This document shows positions 41,581 through 51,161 of a DNA stretch of 64,000 nucleotides, in pieces. Positions within the stretch are counted from its first letter, which is position 1; each line of letters opens with the position of its first letter. Origin of the DNA: a bacterium (GTDB lineage: Bacteria > Sysuimicrobiota > Sysuimicrobiia > Sysuimicrobiales > Segetimicrobiaceae); assembly GCA_035308905.1 (NCBI GenBank), contig DATGFS010000024.1, positions 1 through 64,000 of the forward strand. Direction: 5' to 3'. The notes beneath the pieces are model-generated. The model did not search any database. It saw only the letters and a list, made by a program, of their open reading frames with translations, and was not told the origin of the DNA. Position numbers and translations under genes: made by a program.

Positions 41581-43238
41581 GCCGTCTTCCGGATTGCCGC
41601 GAGGTCGAGCGCCCACACGCTGTTGTAGGAGACCCCCGCCACATTGCTCCGGTGGGCGAATGGGATCGCCGGCTGGAAGAGCGGCACATAGGGCCCGGCC
41701 TGGACCAGCATGTGCTCGAACTGCTGCAGCATCGCGATGCGCTTGCGGGCGTCGGGTTCCGCCTCCGCCGCATCGGCAAGCGCGGCGAGCCGCTGCGCCG
41801 CCGGGCTCGCCGAGGGCAGCCAGCCCGCGCGCTTCCCCACGACCCGCCCCGGCGCGTAGACGAGAAAATCGCTGGCGTCCGGATAGTCCGCCGCCCACCC
41901 CCAGCATCCGAACTGGTCCTTGCCGGCGCGGTAGAGGGTCAGGGACGTCACGTTCGGGAGGCCGTCGAGCGCCAGGTTGATGCCGACGCGGGCGAGGTCG
42001 GACTGGATCTTCTGGGCGATCAGCGACGTGGGAATGCCGAACTGGATCGCGTCGCTGGAATACTGAAACTTGCCCGTGACCGCGGCCAGGCCCGATTCCT
42101 TGAGCAGCGCGCGGGCGCGCGCGAGATCCGTCTTGGCCGCCTCCCGGGGATCCAGCGATCCGGGCATGAGCGTGGGAATGACCCCGGCGAGCCGCGCCGC
42201 GCCGGGCCCGGCGATCTTCATGATGCCGTCATAGTCGAGCGCGTAGCGGACGGCCTGCTGGACCTTCGGGTTCGAGAACGGTCCGCCCACGTCGGGGTTG
42301 TTGTTCATCAAGATGTAGAACGTCGTCGCGGCGGGCGTCGCCCGCACAACGACGCTCGGCACGCGGCGGAGCGGCTCTTCCTGGTCCGGTCCGATCGTCG
42401 AGGCCACGTCGATGTCGCCGCGCACGACCTGGAGAGCCTGGGTGACCGGATCCGGCACGTGCCGGATCACGATCCGCTCGAGACGCGGCGGGGGACCCCA
42501 ATACCGCGGGTTGCGCGCGAGGATCAGTTCCTGCGACGGCGTGTAGCTCTGCAGCGTGAACGGCCCGCTGCCGGCGGAATGCTGGAAGAGGTAGGGCTCG
42601 GCGTGATCGCTCGTGTTCGCGCCGGCGCCGGCGTCGCCCCCGTTCTGGATCAGGAGGCGGCTGTCGAGGACCGACAGGCCGGGATGCGACAGAATCGGAA
42701 CGAGGTCCGGCTTGGCCGCCTTGGTGCGGATCACCACGGTGGACGGGTTCGGCGCGTCGATGCCGTCCACGCCGTCGAAGAGAAACAGCGTATTCGCCTT
42801 GAGGTTCAGAATGCGGTCGAAGCTCCACTTCACGTCGGCCGACGTCAATTCGTTGCCGCTCGCGAAATGCACGCCGGACCGCAGCGTGAACGTGAACGTC
42901 CGGCCGTCGGCGCTCGTCCGCCACGCCGTGGCGAGCACCGGACGCGGCGTGCGCAGATCCTCGCCGTAGAACGTCACGAGCGTGTCGCAGCACGCCTTCT
43001 CGACGCTCATGCCGTTGACTTCGATCGTCCGGCCCGGGTCGAGCGTTCGGAACAGCGCGGCGCCGCCGACGATGAGCGTGCCTCGCTCGCCCGCGGCCGA
43101 GGCCGCCTCGGCCGGTCCGGGGGCGCCGAGCGCGCGGCTGCTTCCGGCGAGCAGCACCCCCGCGCCGAATCCGCGAAGCACCGACCGGCGGCTCACCCGG
43201 CGCCCGGCCGGCCTTCCACACGAGTCCGTACGCGTCAT
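41577..43238 (-). CDS. peptide-type ABC transporter substrate-binding protein, copy 1
   Basis: 553-residue family 5 solute-binding protein with a convincing Tat signal (VSRRSVLRGFGAGVLLAG). It shares long stretches with the following gene, for example LTSADVKWSFDRILNLKAN and ADYPDASDFLVYAPGRVVGK, and nearly the same C-terminus (VSYNSVWALD versus VTFNSVWGTD). A GGGAGG site lies before the ATG at 43238. It is the first gene of the four-gene importer operon and diverges from the M14 peptidase gene. Confidence 0.9.
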   Translation of the reverse strand: MTRTDSCGRPAGRRVSRRSVLRGFGAGVLLAGSSRALGAPGPAEAASAAGERGTLIVGGAALFRTLDPGRTIEVNGMSVEKACCDTLVTFYGEDLRTPRPVLATAWRTSADGRTFTFTLRSGVHFASGNELTSADVKWSFDRILNLKANTLFLFDGVDGIDAPNPSTVVIRTKAAKPDLVPILSHPGLSVLDSRLLIQNGGDAGAGANTSDHAEPYLFQHSAGSGPFTLQSYTPSQELILARNPRYWGPPPRLERIVIRHVPDPVTQALQVVRGDIDVASTIGPDQEEPLRRVPSVVVRATPAATTFYILMNNNPDVGGPFSNPKVQQAVRYALDYDGIMKIAGPGAARLAGVIPTLMPGSLDPREAAKTDLARARALLKESGLAAVTGKFQYSSDAIQFGIPTSLIAQKIQSDLARVGINLALDGLPNVTSLTLYRAGKDQFGCWGWAADYPDASDFLVYAPGRVVGKRAGWLPSASPAAQRLAALADAAEAEPDARKRIAMLQQFEHMLVQAGPYVPLFQPAIPFAHRSNVAGVSYNSVWALDLAAIRKTA

Positions 43239-43383
43239 AGAGGCCTCCCGCAAGAGTATCGTGGGCCTCTGCTTCGACGCGCGGGCCGTGGAGCCCCTAC
43301 GAGCGAAGGTGCGCCATTGGGAGCGGCCTACTTGGCGGTGCCCACGAGGGCCCCGGGGCGGCGCCCGCCGAAACTCTCTGCCC

Positions 43384-45126
43384 ATGACGGTCCTGCTGGA
43401 CGAGCGACTGCCGCGAACCCTCGAGGGTCTGCTGTCGCGCCTCGAGCGCGAGGCCGCATCCGGCGACCGGGTCGAGGCGTGGCTCTTCGAAAGTGCCGCG
43501 CGGCGGCGGGCGGCGGAACGCCGCCTAGCCGAACGGGGCGTCCCCGCGGTGCTGCGCAGCGCGTACAAGCCGCTGGTGCACTTCTTTCTCGAGGAGGCGG
43601 ACGCCGGTACGCTGCGGCGCGCAGCCATCCGCTACCCGGTGCGCGACGGCGCGTCCGAGAAGCGCTTTCGCCTCGAAGCGTATCCCCTCGCCGCGCTGCT
43701 CCCAGGCGTGGACGTCCGGCTTCTTCCCTCGCCCGGCGCGTGCCACTACCAGGTCGATCTCGAGCGGCGCGGCGGCGGCACCGAGATGCACCGCGTATTC
43801 GCGCCGAACCGGATGCGGGAGGACCATCTCGGCGAGCGGGTCCTCGCCCCCGCGGGGTGGCTTCGGATCACGGGAGCGGGCGAGGATCGGCCGCGCGTCG
43901 ATGAACCGATGGCCACCGAGTACGAGACGATCTTTCACCGTGTCCTGAGCGCGGTGCGCGGCCGCGACTGGGGGACGCGCGAACCGTATTTCGAGCAGCT
44001 CGTGATCGACGCCGAGATCCCGGACGTCGACGAGCCGCTCCCATACGGCGACGAGTGCCTCAGCACATGCGAGGCGCTCCACGAAGACCTCTACTTCTCT
44101 ATCTTGGAATACTTCAAACATCGGGCGGGCCGCCCGATCGACGACCGGACGACCCGGCCCGGCCAGATCGTCCCCGACATCCATCAGGGGGCGGAAGCGC
44201 CGCGGGTGCGCGTGACCCTCGAGACGCCGGCGGTCGAGCCGAACCGCTCAGGACCGCCCGCGCGGCTCGAGTCCGCCGCCGGCCCGCTCGCGCTCTCGGA
44301 GATCTGGGACGCGACCGCGGCGCTCGGGGGACAGCCAATCTCGGCGCAGTCGCGGCAGGGCCGCCCGGTTCGCGGCGTATACCGGCCGGGCCGCCGTCCC
44401 GCGGTCGTCGTGACGGCCGGACAACATGCCAATGAAACGACCGGCGTCGTCGGCGCCCTGCGCGCGGCCCGGCGCCTCGCGGAAGATCCCGGCGCCTCGT
44501 TCGCGGTGATTCCGCTCGAAAATCCCGACGGCTACGCGCTGCACCGCCGCCTCTGCCGGACCAACCCGCGCCACATGCACCACGCGGCGCGCTACACCGC
44601 GCTCGGCGACGACCTGCAGTCCCGGACGCGCGAACCGTGGCACGAAAAGGCGGCCCGGCTCGACGCGCAGCGTCTGAGCGGTGCGCGCCTGCATATCAAC
44701 CTCCACGGCTACCCGGCGCACGAGTGGACGCGCCCGCTCACCGGCTATCTTCCGCGGGGATTTCAGACCTGGTCGGTCCCCAAGGGCTTCTATCTCATCC
44801 TGCGCCACCACCCGTCGTGGGCGCCGCGCGTCCGGGGATTTCTCGACGCGCTCACGGCGCGGCTCGCGGCCGTTCCGGGTCTCGTCGAGTTCAACCGGTC
44901 GCAGCTCGCCGCGTCGGCGCCGCATACCGGGGAGCGGCCCGATCCCGTGCTGCACGAGATCCCCTGCCAGATCACGGAAGACGAGACGGCGCCGTTTCCG
45001 CTCGGACTGATCACGGAGTTCCCGGACGAGACGATCTACGGCGATCTGTTCGTGCTGGCGCATACGGTTCAGATGGAGACGGTGCTCGCCGCGGAGACGC
45101 TCAACGCCGAGATGACCGACCCATAA
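43384..45126 (+). CDS. M14 family metallocarboxypeptidase-like protein
   Basis: 580-residue protein. A long N-terminal part (residues 1-330) has no recognised domain. The C-terminal half is an M14 zinc peptidase fold: AVVVTAGQHANETTGVVGAL gives the H-x2-E zinc motif, HINLHGYPAHEW the third ligand, and LITEFPDETIYGD the catalytic glutamate. Family members remove C-terminal amino acids or cleave gamma-D-glutamyl bonds. The absence of a signal peptide points to cytoplasmic action. It diverges from the peptide-binding-protein genes, so processing of imported peptides is a reasonable inference. Confidence 0.82.
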   Translation: MTVLLDERLPRTLEGLLSRLEREAASGDRVEAWLFESAARRRAAERRLAERGVPAVLRSAYKPLVHFFLEEADAGTLRRAAIRYPVRDGASEKRFRLEAYPLAALLPGVDVRLLPSPGACHYQVDLERRGGGTEMHRVFAPNRMREDHLGERVLAPAGWLRITGAGEDRPRVDEPMATEYETIFHRVLSAVRGRDWGTREPYFEQLVIDAEIPDVDEPLPYGDECLSTCEALHEDLYFSILEYFKHRAGRPIDDRTTRPGQIVPDIHQGAEAPRVRVTLETPAVEPNRSGPPARLESAAGPLALSEIWDATAALGGQPISAQSRQGRPVRGVYRPGRRPAVVVTAGQHANETTGVVGALRAARRLAEDPGASFAVIPLENPDGYALHRRLCRTNPRHMHHAARYTALGDDLQSRTREPWHEKAARLDAQRLSGARLHINLHGYPAHEWTRPLTGYLPRGFQTWSVPKGFYLILRHHPSWAPRVRGFLDALTARLAAVPGLVEFNRSQLAASAPHTGERPDPVLHEIPCQITEDETAPFPLGLITEFPDETIYGDLFVLAHTVQMETVLAAETLNAEMTDP

Positions 45127-45127
45127 C

Positions 45128-45148
45128 ACGGCGTGGGGCCACCGCCGT
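45128..45148. terminator. short hairpin after the M14 gene
   Basis: ACGGCG-TGG pairs with CCA-CGCCGT just after the M14 stop and touching the stop of the convergent 50-residue gene. No T-run; weak evidence. Confidence 0.3.
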
Positions 45149-45300
45149 CAGCCGCCCCGCGTGAAAAATTGCACCGCGCGCTCGTGTTTCTCAGCGGCCG
45201 CGCGCGTCTTGAAGGTCCCGAGATTGCGCCGCCTGCCGGTCTTGGGATTGGGCTTTCTCGAGTAGAGGCGGTACCCGCCCGATTTGAGCTTCCGGATCAT
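45148..45300 (-). CDS. 50-residue basic protein
   Basis: A very basic small protein (about 16 Lys/Arg in 50) beginning MIRKLKSGGYRLYSRK, with GRRRNLGTFKTRAAAEKHERA. The pattern of three short strands followed by a helix resembles the arm-DNA-binding domain at the N-terminus of tyrosine recombinases, so DNA or RNA binding is likely. GGAGA lies upstream of the ATG. No integrase or phage gene is nearby. Confidence 0.6.
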   Translation of the reverse strand: MIRKLKSGGYRLYSRKPNPKTGRRRNLGTFKTRAAAEKHERAVQFFTRGG

Positions 45301-45420
45301 GACGCGTCTCCGATCGGTGAAGTCGCGGTGCCGGCATTCACCTGCAAGATTTCCCGCGTCCGCGGGCCGCGAAACAACCCCAAAGGTGGCGCTTGCTGAG
45401 ATGCCGAAGGGTGGCGCGCC

Positions 45421-46941
45421 ATGCACGCCGGCGGCGCTGCGCGCGATCCCGTGTACGTCGGGCAGGTGCTCGAGCCGCGCTATGCGTTCGCGTGCCGGGA
45501 GGAATTTCCGCATCTGCGCGACGTCCTCGTCGCGCACGTGCTGATGCTCCGCCGCCGGCACCTGCTCGACCCGGGCGCCGCGGGGGAGACCCTGCGCGCG
45601 CTCGTCTCGCTGACGGCCGCCGACCTGCCGCCGTACGACCCGCGCTGGGAGGACCTGTACTTCGTGATCCACGACCGCGTGGACACGGCGACGCGCGGCC
45701 GCGGGGAGTTTCGTTTGGCCCTGAGCCGGAACGACGCCGGGGCCGCGGTCGCGCGCCTGATGCTCCGGGAGCAGACGCTCGACGTCATCGCCGCCGCCGA
45801 CGGCGTGCGCGGGGCGGTGATCGATCAGGCCGAGCGCCACCGCGCCACGCTGATCATGGCGCACACACACCATCAGCACGCGCAGCCGACGACCGCCGGC
45901 CACTATCTGCTGGCCGCGGCCGCCACGCTTGCCCGGTGCGCGGACCGCTACCGCTGCGCGCTCGACCGGCTGAACCGGTCGCCGCTGGGCGCGGTCGCCC
46001 TCACGACGACCGGCTTCGCGATCGACCGGCACTACGTCGCCGCGCTGTTGGGCTTCGACGGCATCGTCGAGAACAGTTACGACGCCGTCGCGGCCGGCGA
46101 CTACGTGTGCGAGCTCGCGGGCTGCCACGCGGTGCTGGCCACGAGCCTCAGCCGCGTCGTACACGACCTGCTGTTCTGGGCCGGCTCGGAGATCGACGGG
46201 CTGCGCCTCGCGCCGTCCTTCATTCAGATCAGCAGTCTGATGCCCCAGAAGCGCAACCCGGTGGCCCTCGAACACATCCGCAGCGCGCTCAGCCGCCTGC
46301 TCGGGGAGTGTCTCGGCGTCTGGGCCTCGTCGCACAACACGCCGTTCGGCGACATCAACGACCCGGTGGAGGACCTCCTCCCGCCGCTGACCGCGTCCCA
46401 CCGCGAGCTGCGCGGAACGCTCGACCTGCTCCGGGCCGTCGTCGCGCAGGCGGAGATCCGGCCGGAGGCATGGGCCGCCGCGCTGCGCGGGACGTTTGCG
46501 ACGAGCACCGAACTCGCCGATACGCTCGTCCGCGAGGGGGGCCTGCGCTTCGCGGATGCGCACGCGGCGGCCGCGCATCTCGTGGCCGCACGGCGGGCGC
46601 GGGGAGAGGATTTCGGCGGCGTCCGGCCGGAGGAGGTCGAAGCGGCCACCGAAGCGGCGGCGGGCCGCCGCGTGACACTGTCCAAGGAGGCGCTCGCCGC
46701 GGCCCTGGATCCGGCGGCGTTTGTCGCGCGGCGCGACGTCGAGGGCGGCCCCGGGCCGCGCGCCGCGGACGTTATGCTGCAGTCGGCCCGCTCAGCGCTG
46801 TCGGACAGCCGCGGCCGGACCGACGCGGCGCGCGCAAAGATCGCGGACGCCCGGGCGCGGCGCGAACAGGCCGTGGCCGATGCGCTGGCGGCGCCGTCGC
46901 GCTCGGGCGACGACGGCCGGCCCGGCGGCCGGGCACCATGA
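45421..46941 (+). CDS. argininosuccinate lyase/fumarase superfamily lyase
   Basis: 506-residue lyase of the fumarase/aspartase superfamily, closest in layout to ArgH. The three conserved regions are EFRLALSRNDAGAAVARLM, the catalytic histidine region MAHTHHQHAQPTTAGHYLL and the signature loop SSLMPQKRNPVALEHIRSA. The first region lacks the GRSRND of true ArgH (here LALSRND), and the C-terminal tail is long and charged. It adds or removes a fumarate-type group on an amine; arginine biosynthesis is unlikely to be its role. It precedes a sugar ABC importer. Confidence 0.85.
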   Translation: MHAGGAARDPVYVGQVLEPRYAFACREEFPHLRDVLVAHVLMLRRRHLLDPGAAGETLRALVSLTAADLPPYDPRWEDLYFVIHDRVDTATRGRGEFRLALSRNDAGAAVARLMLREQTLDVIAAADGVRGAVIDQAERHRATLIMAHTHHQHAQPTTAGHYLLAAAATLARCADRYRCALDRLNRSPLGAVALTTTGFAIDRHYVAALLGFDGIVENSYDAVAAGDYVCELAGCHAVLATSLSRVVHDLLFWAGSEIDGLRLAPSFIQISSLMPQKRNPVALEHIRSALSRLLGECLGVWASSHNTPFGDINDPVEDLLPPLTASHRELRGTLDLLRAVVAQAEIRPEAWAAALRGTFATSTELADTLVREGGLRFADAHAAAAHLVAARRARGEDFGGVRPEEVEAATEAAAGRRVTLSKEALAAALDPAAFVARRDVEGGPGPRAADVMLQSARSALSDSRGRTDAARAKIADARARREQAVADALAAPSRSGDDGRPGGRAP

Positions 46942-47006
46942 CCGTTGAGCCGGCCGGCGTCACGGGGGACGGAAGGTCGACACCACGACAGAGGGAGGCT
47001 CGGACG

Positions 47007-48293
47007 ATGGGCAGGACGATGCTGAGAACACTGATCGCGCTTGCGCTGGCGACGGCGCTCGGCGGCGCCGCGGCGGCGCAGGCCCAGCCGGCGACCACGA
47101 TCACGTACTGGCAGTACTACTTCGAGAGCAAGGTCAAGCTCATGGATGCGCTGATTCCGCAGTTCGAGCGGCAGAACCCCGGCATCCACGTGGTTCAGGA
47201 GACCTTCCCGTACGACTCGTACAACCAAAAGGTGGCCAGCGCGGTCCCCGCGGGCCAGGGCCCCGACGTCGTCAACCTCTTCTATGGGTGGCTCCCGCAG
47301 TACGTCGGGAGCGGATACCTGATCCCGCTGCCGGCCAACGCCTTCCCCGACGCCCAGATCGAGCGCGACTTCGTGCCGATGGTCAAGGCCGCGAAGTTCG
47401 ACGGCAAGTACTGGGCGCTGCCGACCGCGGTCCGCACGCTCGCGCTGTTCTACAACCGCGACATGTTCCGGCGCGTCGGAATCCGGGCGCCCGCGACGTG
47501 GGACGAGTTTACCGCCGACGCTCAGCGGCTGACCGAGCGGGATGCCCGGGGCCGCATCACCACCGAAGGGTTCGGCATTTCTCCGGACGGCCAGGACCAT
47601 CAGCTGATCCGCGAGGTCCTGTTCCGGCAGTGGGGCACCGCCCCCTACAGCAGCGACGGCCGCAAGGTCACGTACAACAACGCGCGCGGCGCGGCGGCCC
47701 TGCAGTGGTACACCGATCTCGTGACCAAGGACAAAGTCGGCGTGATCGGCTTCTTTCCCGGCGGCAACGGCTACCGCGACGCGTTCGTCGCGGGCAAGGC
47801 CGGCATGATCGTCGACGGCTCGTTCGCGATCGGCTCGATCCGCTCGGCCGCGAAGTTCGACTGGGGCGTGGCGATGCTCCCGCGCCGGACCGCCGGCGGG
47901 ACGCCGGGCAACTTCGGGTCGTTCTGGGTGCACGGGCTGACCCGGAAGGCCGCCGGCGCGCGGCAGGCGGCCGCGGTCGCGTTCCTCAAGTTCATCACGT
48001 CGCCGGACGTGCAGCGCACCTGGCTGCAGCAGGTCGGGGAGATCCCCGCCGCCAAAGCGCTGGCCTCGGACCCGAAACTCGCACAGGATCCGGTGTACGG
48101 CCCGTTCATCTCGAGCCTGCCCTTTGCGCACGCGACCTTCTTTGTCGACGAAACCGCGCAGCGGACCGTGGTGCTCGACGCGATCAACGAAGTGGTGCTC
48201 AATCACACGGACCCCAAGGCCGCGCTGGACCAGGCCGCGGCCAAGGAGCAGAAAGTGCTCGACGACTTCTGGGCGAAGCAGAAGCACCCGTAG
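47007..48293 (+). CDS. sugar ABC transporter substrate-binding protein (family 1)
   Basis: 428-residue extracellular solute-binding protein with a signal peptide ending near AAAQAQP. The mature start TTITYWQYYFESKVKLMDALIPQFERQNPGIHV, KYWALPTAVRTLALFYNRDMF and the late VAFLKFITSPDVQRTWLQQVG are typical of the MalE/UgpB group. No lipobox cysteine is seen. GGGAGG is upstream of the ATG. The first gene of a three-gene sugar importer unit with two permeases. Confidence 0.9.
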   Translation: MGRTMLRTLIALALATALGGAAAAQAQPATTITYWQYYFESKVKLMDALIPQFERQNPGIHVVQETFPYDSYNQKVASAVPAGQGPDVVNLFYGWLPQYVGSGYLIPLPANAFPDAQIERDFVPMVKAAKFDGKYWALPTAVRTLALFYNRDMFRRVGIRAPATWDEFTADAQRLTERDARGRITTEGFGISPDGQDHQLIREVLFRQWGTAPYSSDGRKVTYNNARGAAALQWYTDLVTKDKVGVIGFFPGGNGYRDAFVAGKAGMIVDGSFAIGSIRSAAKFDWGVAMLPRRTAGGTPGNFGSFWVHGLTRKAAGARQAAAVAFLKFITSPDVQRTWLQQVGEIPAAKALASDPKLAQDPVYGPFISSLPFAHATFFVDETAQRTVVLDAINEVVLNHTDPKAALDQAAAKEQKVLDDFWAKQKHP

Positions 48294-48339
48294 GGCCGGT
48301 CACGGCTTCGGCGCGCGCGGTGACGCGCGCGGCTCGTCG

Positions 48340-49272
48340 GTGGCGCTGAGCGTCGCGCGGCCGCGCACCCCTCCGCGGCAGACGCGCCTCGGGCTCGGCG
48401 CGCGCCGCGCGCTGTGGGCGTACGCGTTTCTCGCGGTGCCGATGGCGTTCTTTCTCGCCATCCGCATCGCCCCGGCGCTGTCCGCGCTGGCGATCAGCCT
48501 GCACCGGTGGAACATCCTCAGCGCCGAGCAGCCGTTCGTCGGCCTGGCGAACTTCCGCGAGATCGCCGCCGACCCGCTGTTCTGGAAGGCGGTCCGCAAC
48601 ACCATCCGGTACGCCGTCGTGGGCATCCCGGCGCAGATCGCGCTGGGGCTCGGCGTCGCCCTGCTGCTGCGGCGCATCGTCCGGCTGCGCGGCTTCTTCC
48701 GCGCGCTCTACTTCGTTCCGTTTGTCACGCCCGTCGTCGCCGCGGCGTGGGTCTGGCAGTGGATGTACTCGCCGCAGTTCGGGCCGCTCGGCCGCATCTT
48801 CGACGTGGTGGGGCTCGAGATTCCGCCGCTGCTGCGAACGCCCTCGCTCGCGCTCTACGCCGTCACCGCCATGGTGGTGTGGGAGTATCTGGGTTTTCAG
48901 ATCGTGATCTTCCTCGCCGGCCTCAACGCGATCCCGGGCGCGTACTACGAAGCGGCGGCCGTCGACGGCGCGGGGGGCTGGCGCCTGTTCCGCCACATCA
49001 CCGTCCCGCTGCTCAACCCGACGCTCGTCTTCTCGACCGTGTACGGTACGATCATCTACCTGCAGTTGTTCACGCAGGTGCTCAACATGACGTTCGGCGA
49101 TCCGGGCGGGCCGCTCGGCAGCACGGAGACCGTCGTCCTCTACGTGTACACGCAGGGCTTTCAGCGGTTCCACATGGGCCAGGCCGCGGCCGCGACCGTG
49201 ATCCTGTTCGGCGTGATCATGGTCATTTCGCTGGCGCAGCTCACCGTGCTGTCCCGCCCGGTGGAGTACTGA
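48340..49272 (+). CDS. sugar ABC transporter permease (MalF/UgpA type)
   Basis: 310-residue inner-membrane permease with six helices. FVGLANFREIAADPLFWKAV and the ATPase-contact EAA motif YYEAAAVDGAGGWRLFRHITVPLL are diagnostic. The start is a GTG at 48340 with no strong ribosome binding site; the true start could vary by a few codons. It overlaps the second permease by one base (TGATG). Confidence 0.88.
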   Translation: MALSVARPRTPPRQTRLGLGARRALWAYAFLAVPMAFFLAIRIAPALSALAISLHRWNILSAEQPFVGLANFREIAADPLFWKAVRNTIRYAVVGIPAQIALGLGVALLLRRIVRLRGFFRALYFVPFVTPVVAAAWVWQWMYSPQFGPLGRIFDVVGLEIPPLLRTPSLALYAVTAMVVWEYLGFQIVIFLAGLNAIPGAYYEAAAVDGAGGWRLFRHITVPLLNPTLVFSTVYGTIIYLQLFTQVLNMTFGDPGGPLGSTETVVLYVYTQGFQRFHMGQAAAATVILFGVIMVISLAQLTVLSRPVEY

Positions 49273-50090
49273 TGGCGGGCCGCGCGTGGGCCACGGCCGG
49301 GGCGTACCTGGCGCTCGCGGCCGGCAGCGTGCTGGTCGTCTTTCCGTTCGCGTGGATGCTGGCCACGGCGCTGAAGGGGCCGCGCGAGATCTTCGAGCTG
49401 CACTTCTGGCCGCACAGCCCGACGCTCGACAACATCCGGGAGGTCCTGCTGCGCACGCAGTTTCCGCGGTGGTTCGCGAACAGCCTCGGCGTGGCGCTCG
49501 CCACGACCGCGAGCGTGGCGTTCTTCGACTCCCTCGTCGGTTACACGCTGGCCAAGCTGCGGTTCCCCGGGCGGACGGTCGCGTTCGTCGTCATCTTGAG
49601 CACGCTGATGATCCCGACCGAGATGCTGGTGATTCCCTGGTACACGATGAGCGCGCGGCTCGGCTGGATCAACACCTACTGGGGGATCATGTTCCCCGGC
49701 CTGTTCAGCGCCTTCGGCGTCTTCCTGATGCGCCAGTTCATGACCGGCGTGCCCGACGAACTGCTCGACGCCGCGCGCATCGACGGGCTGTCGGAGTTCG
49801 GCCTGTTCACGCGCATCGCGCTGCCGTTGGTGCGGCCGGCGCTCGCGGCGCTCTGCATCTTCACGTTCCTCGGCAACTGGAACGCCTTTCTGTGGCCGCT
49901 CATCGTGATCCAGACCCCCGCGATGCGCACGCTCCCGGTCGGGATCGCGCTGTTCAGCGGGGAGGCCGGCTCCTCTTGGCACCTCATCATGGCCGCCTCC
50001 GCGCTGGCCGTCCTGCCGGTGCTCGCGGTGTTCGCCGTCCTGCAGCGCCAGATCATCGAAGGGGTCGTGCTGACGGGCCTGCGCGGCTAG
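49272..50090 (+). CDS. sugar ABC transporter permease (MalG/UgpE type)
   Basis: 272-residue inner-membrane permease. LATALKGPREIFELHFWPHSPTL-type N-terminus (given here in part), the EAA loop LLDAARIDGLSEFGLFTRIA and the end IIEGVVLTGLRG are typical of the MalG group. ATG at 49272 shares a base with the previous stop. No ATPase gene follows; the next gene is an amidohydrolase. Such importers often share an MsmX-like ATPase encoded elsewhere. Confidence 0.88.
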   Translation: MAGRAWATAGAYLALAAGSVLVVFPFAWMLATALKGPREIFELHFWPHSPTLDNIREVLLRTQFPRWFANSLGVALATTASVAFFDSLVGYTLAKLRFPGRTVAFVVILSTLMIPTEMLVIPWYTMSARLGWINTYWGIMFPGLFSAFGVFLMRQFMTGVPDELLDAARIDGLSEFGLFTRIALPLVRPALAALCIFTFLGNWNAFLWPLIVIQTPAMRTLPVGIALFSGEAGSSWHLIMAASALAVLPVLAVFAVLQRQIIEGVVLTGLRG

Positions 50091-50137
50091 GGACCCGGGC
50101 ACTAGGGGCGGGCCGCGCACGGCTCGAACCAACCGCC

Positions 50138-51073
50138 ATGACCGGCCGCATCCCTGTGCTCGACTGCCACGCGCACTTTCCGGTGCGCGACGGACGCGAC
50201 GCGACGCGCGAGGCCTACGTCGCCCGCCACGGCGAGGCGAAGTGGGAGACTGTTTCCGGCTGGCTCCGCGACGACCAGCGCGGCTGGCGCCGGGCGTGGG
50301 GCTTTCCCGATCCCGAACCGCCGGGGACGGACGACGAGATGGCGCGGCGGTGGGCCGCGGAAGTGGACCGGCACCGCCTCGTGCGCGTCGTCTTCGTGAC
50401 CGGCGGCGGCAACGAGCGGCTGGCGAAAATCGTCGCGGCGCATCCGGACCGGTTCGCCGGCTTCGCGCACCACGATCCGTTCCGGCCCGACGCCCCGGCG
50501 GAGCTGGAGCGCGCGGTGCGAACGCTCGGCCTCCGCGGCTACAAGCTGATCGCGCCGCTGTTGTCCGGAAGGCTCGACGACGAGCGCCTCTATCCGGTGT
50601 GGGAGACCGCGGAGCGTCTCGGGATCCCGGTCCTCATCCACTTCGGGCCGCTCCGCTACCAGGGGATCGTCGCCCACCCGAACATGAGCCCGCTTGTCCT
50701 ACAGGACGTGGCCCGCGGTTTCCCGGGCATTCCGTTCATCGTGCCGCATTTCGGCTGCGGCTACCCGCGGGAGCTGCTGCACATCGCGTGGGTCTGCGGC
50801 AACGTGCACGTCGACACGTCCGGCTCGAACGAGTGGATGCGCTGGATGCCCTACCCGCTCACGCTCGAGGGACTGTTTCGGATGTTCCGCGAGACCGTGG
50901 GGCCCTCGCGCATCCTCTTCGGCACCGACTCCTCATGGTTTCCGCGCGGATTTGCGTCGCGCTACCTCGACGACCAATACCGCGCCGCCTGGACCGCGGG
51001 CTTCACGGACGAGGAGATGCGCGCCGTTTTTGCCGGCAACGCGGCGCGCCTCTTGCGGATCACCCCGCCGTAG
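50138..51073 (+). CDS. amidohydrolase family protein (COG2159 type)
   Basis: 311-residue TIM-barrel hydrolase. The DCHAHF motif at residues 9-14 supplies two metal ligands, followed by VLIHFGPLRY, PFIVPHFGCGYPREL and the terminal aspartate in ILFGTDSSWFPRG. The set fits the amidohydrolase-2 branch (hydrolases and decarboxylases). It lies 48 bases behind the sugar permease gene and may be part of that transcription unit, suggesting the imported compound carries an amide, ester or carboxylate. Confidence 0.87.
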   Translation: MTGRIPVLDCHAHFPVRDGRDATREAYVARHGEAKWETVSGWLRDDQRGWRRAWGFPDPEPPGTDDEMARRWAAEVDRHRLVRVVFVTGGGNERLAKIVAAHPDRFAGFAHHDPFRPDAPAELERAVRTLGLRGYKLIAPLLSGRLDDERLYPVWETAERLGIPVLIHFGPLRYQGIVAHPNMSPLVLQDVARGFPGIPFIVPHFGCGYPRELLHIAWVCGNVHVDTSGSNEWMRWMPYPLTLEGLFRMFRETVGPSRILFGTDSSWFPRGFASRYLDDQYRAAWTAGFTDEEMRAVFAGNAARLLRITPP

Positions 51074-51161
51074 GCCCGCGCGGGACGCACAGGCCGGTTT
51101 CCTTCGTACAATCTATGCAGGCGATGCAGGCCGGGGCCCCGACCGCCGGTGGGGGTGGTGC

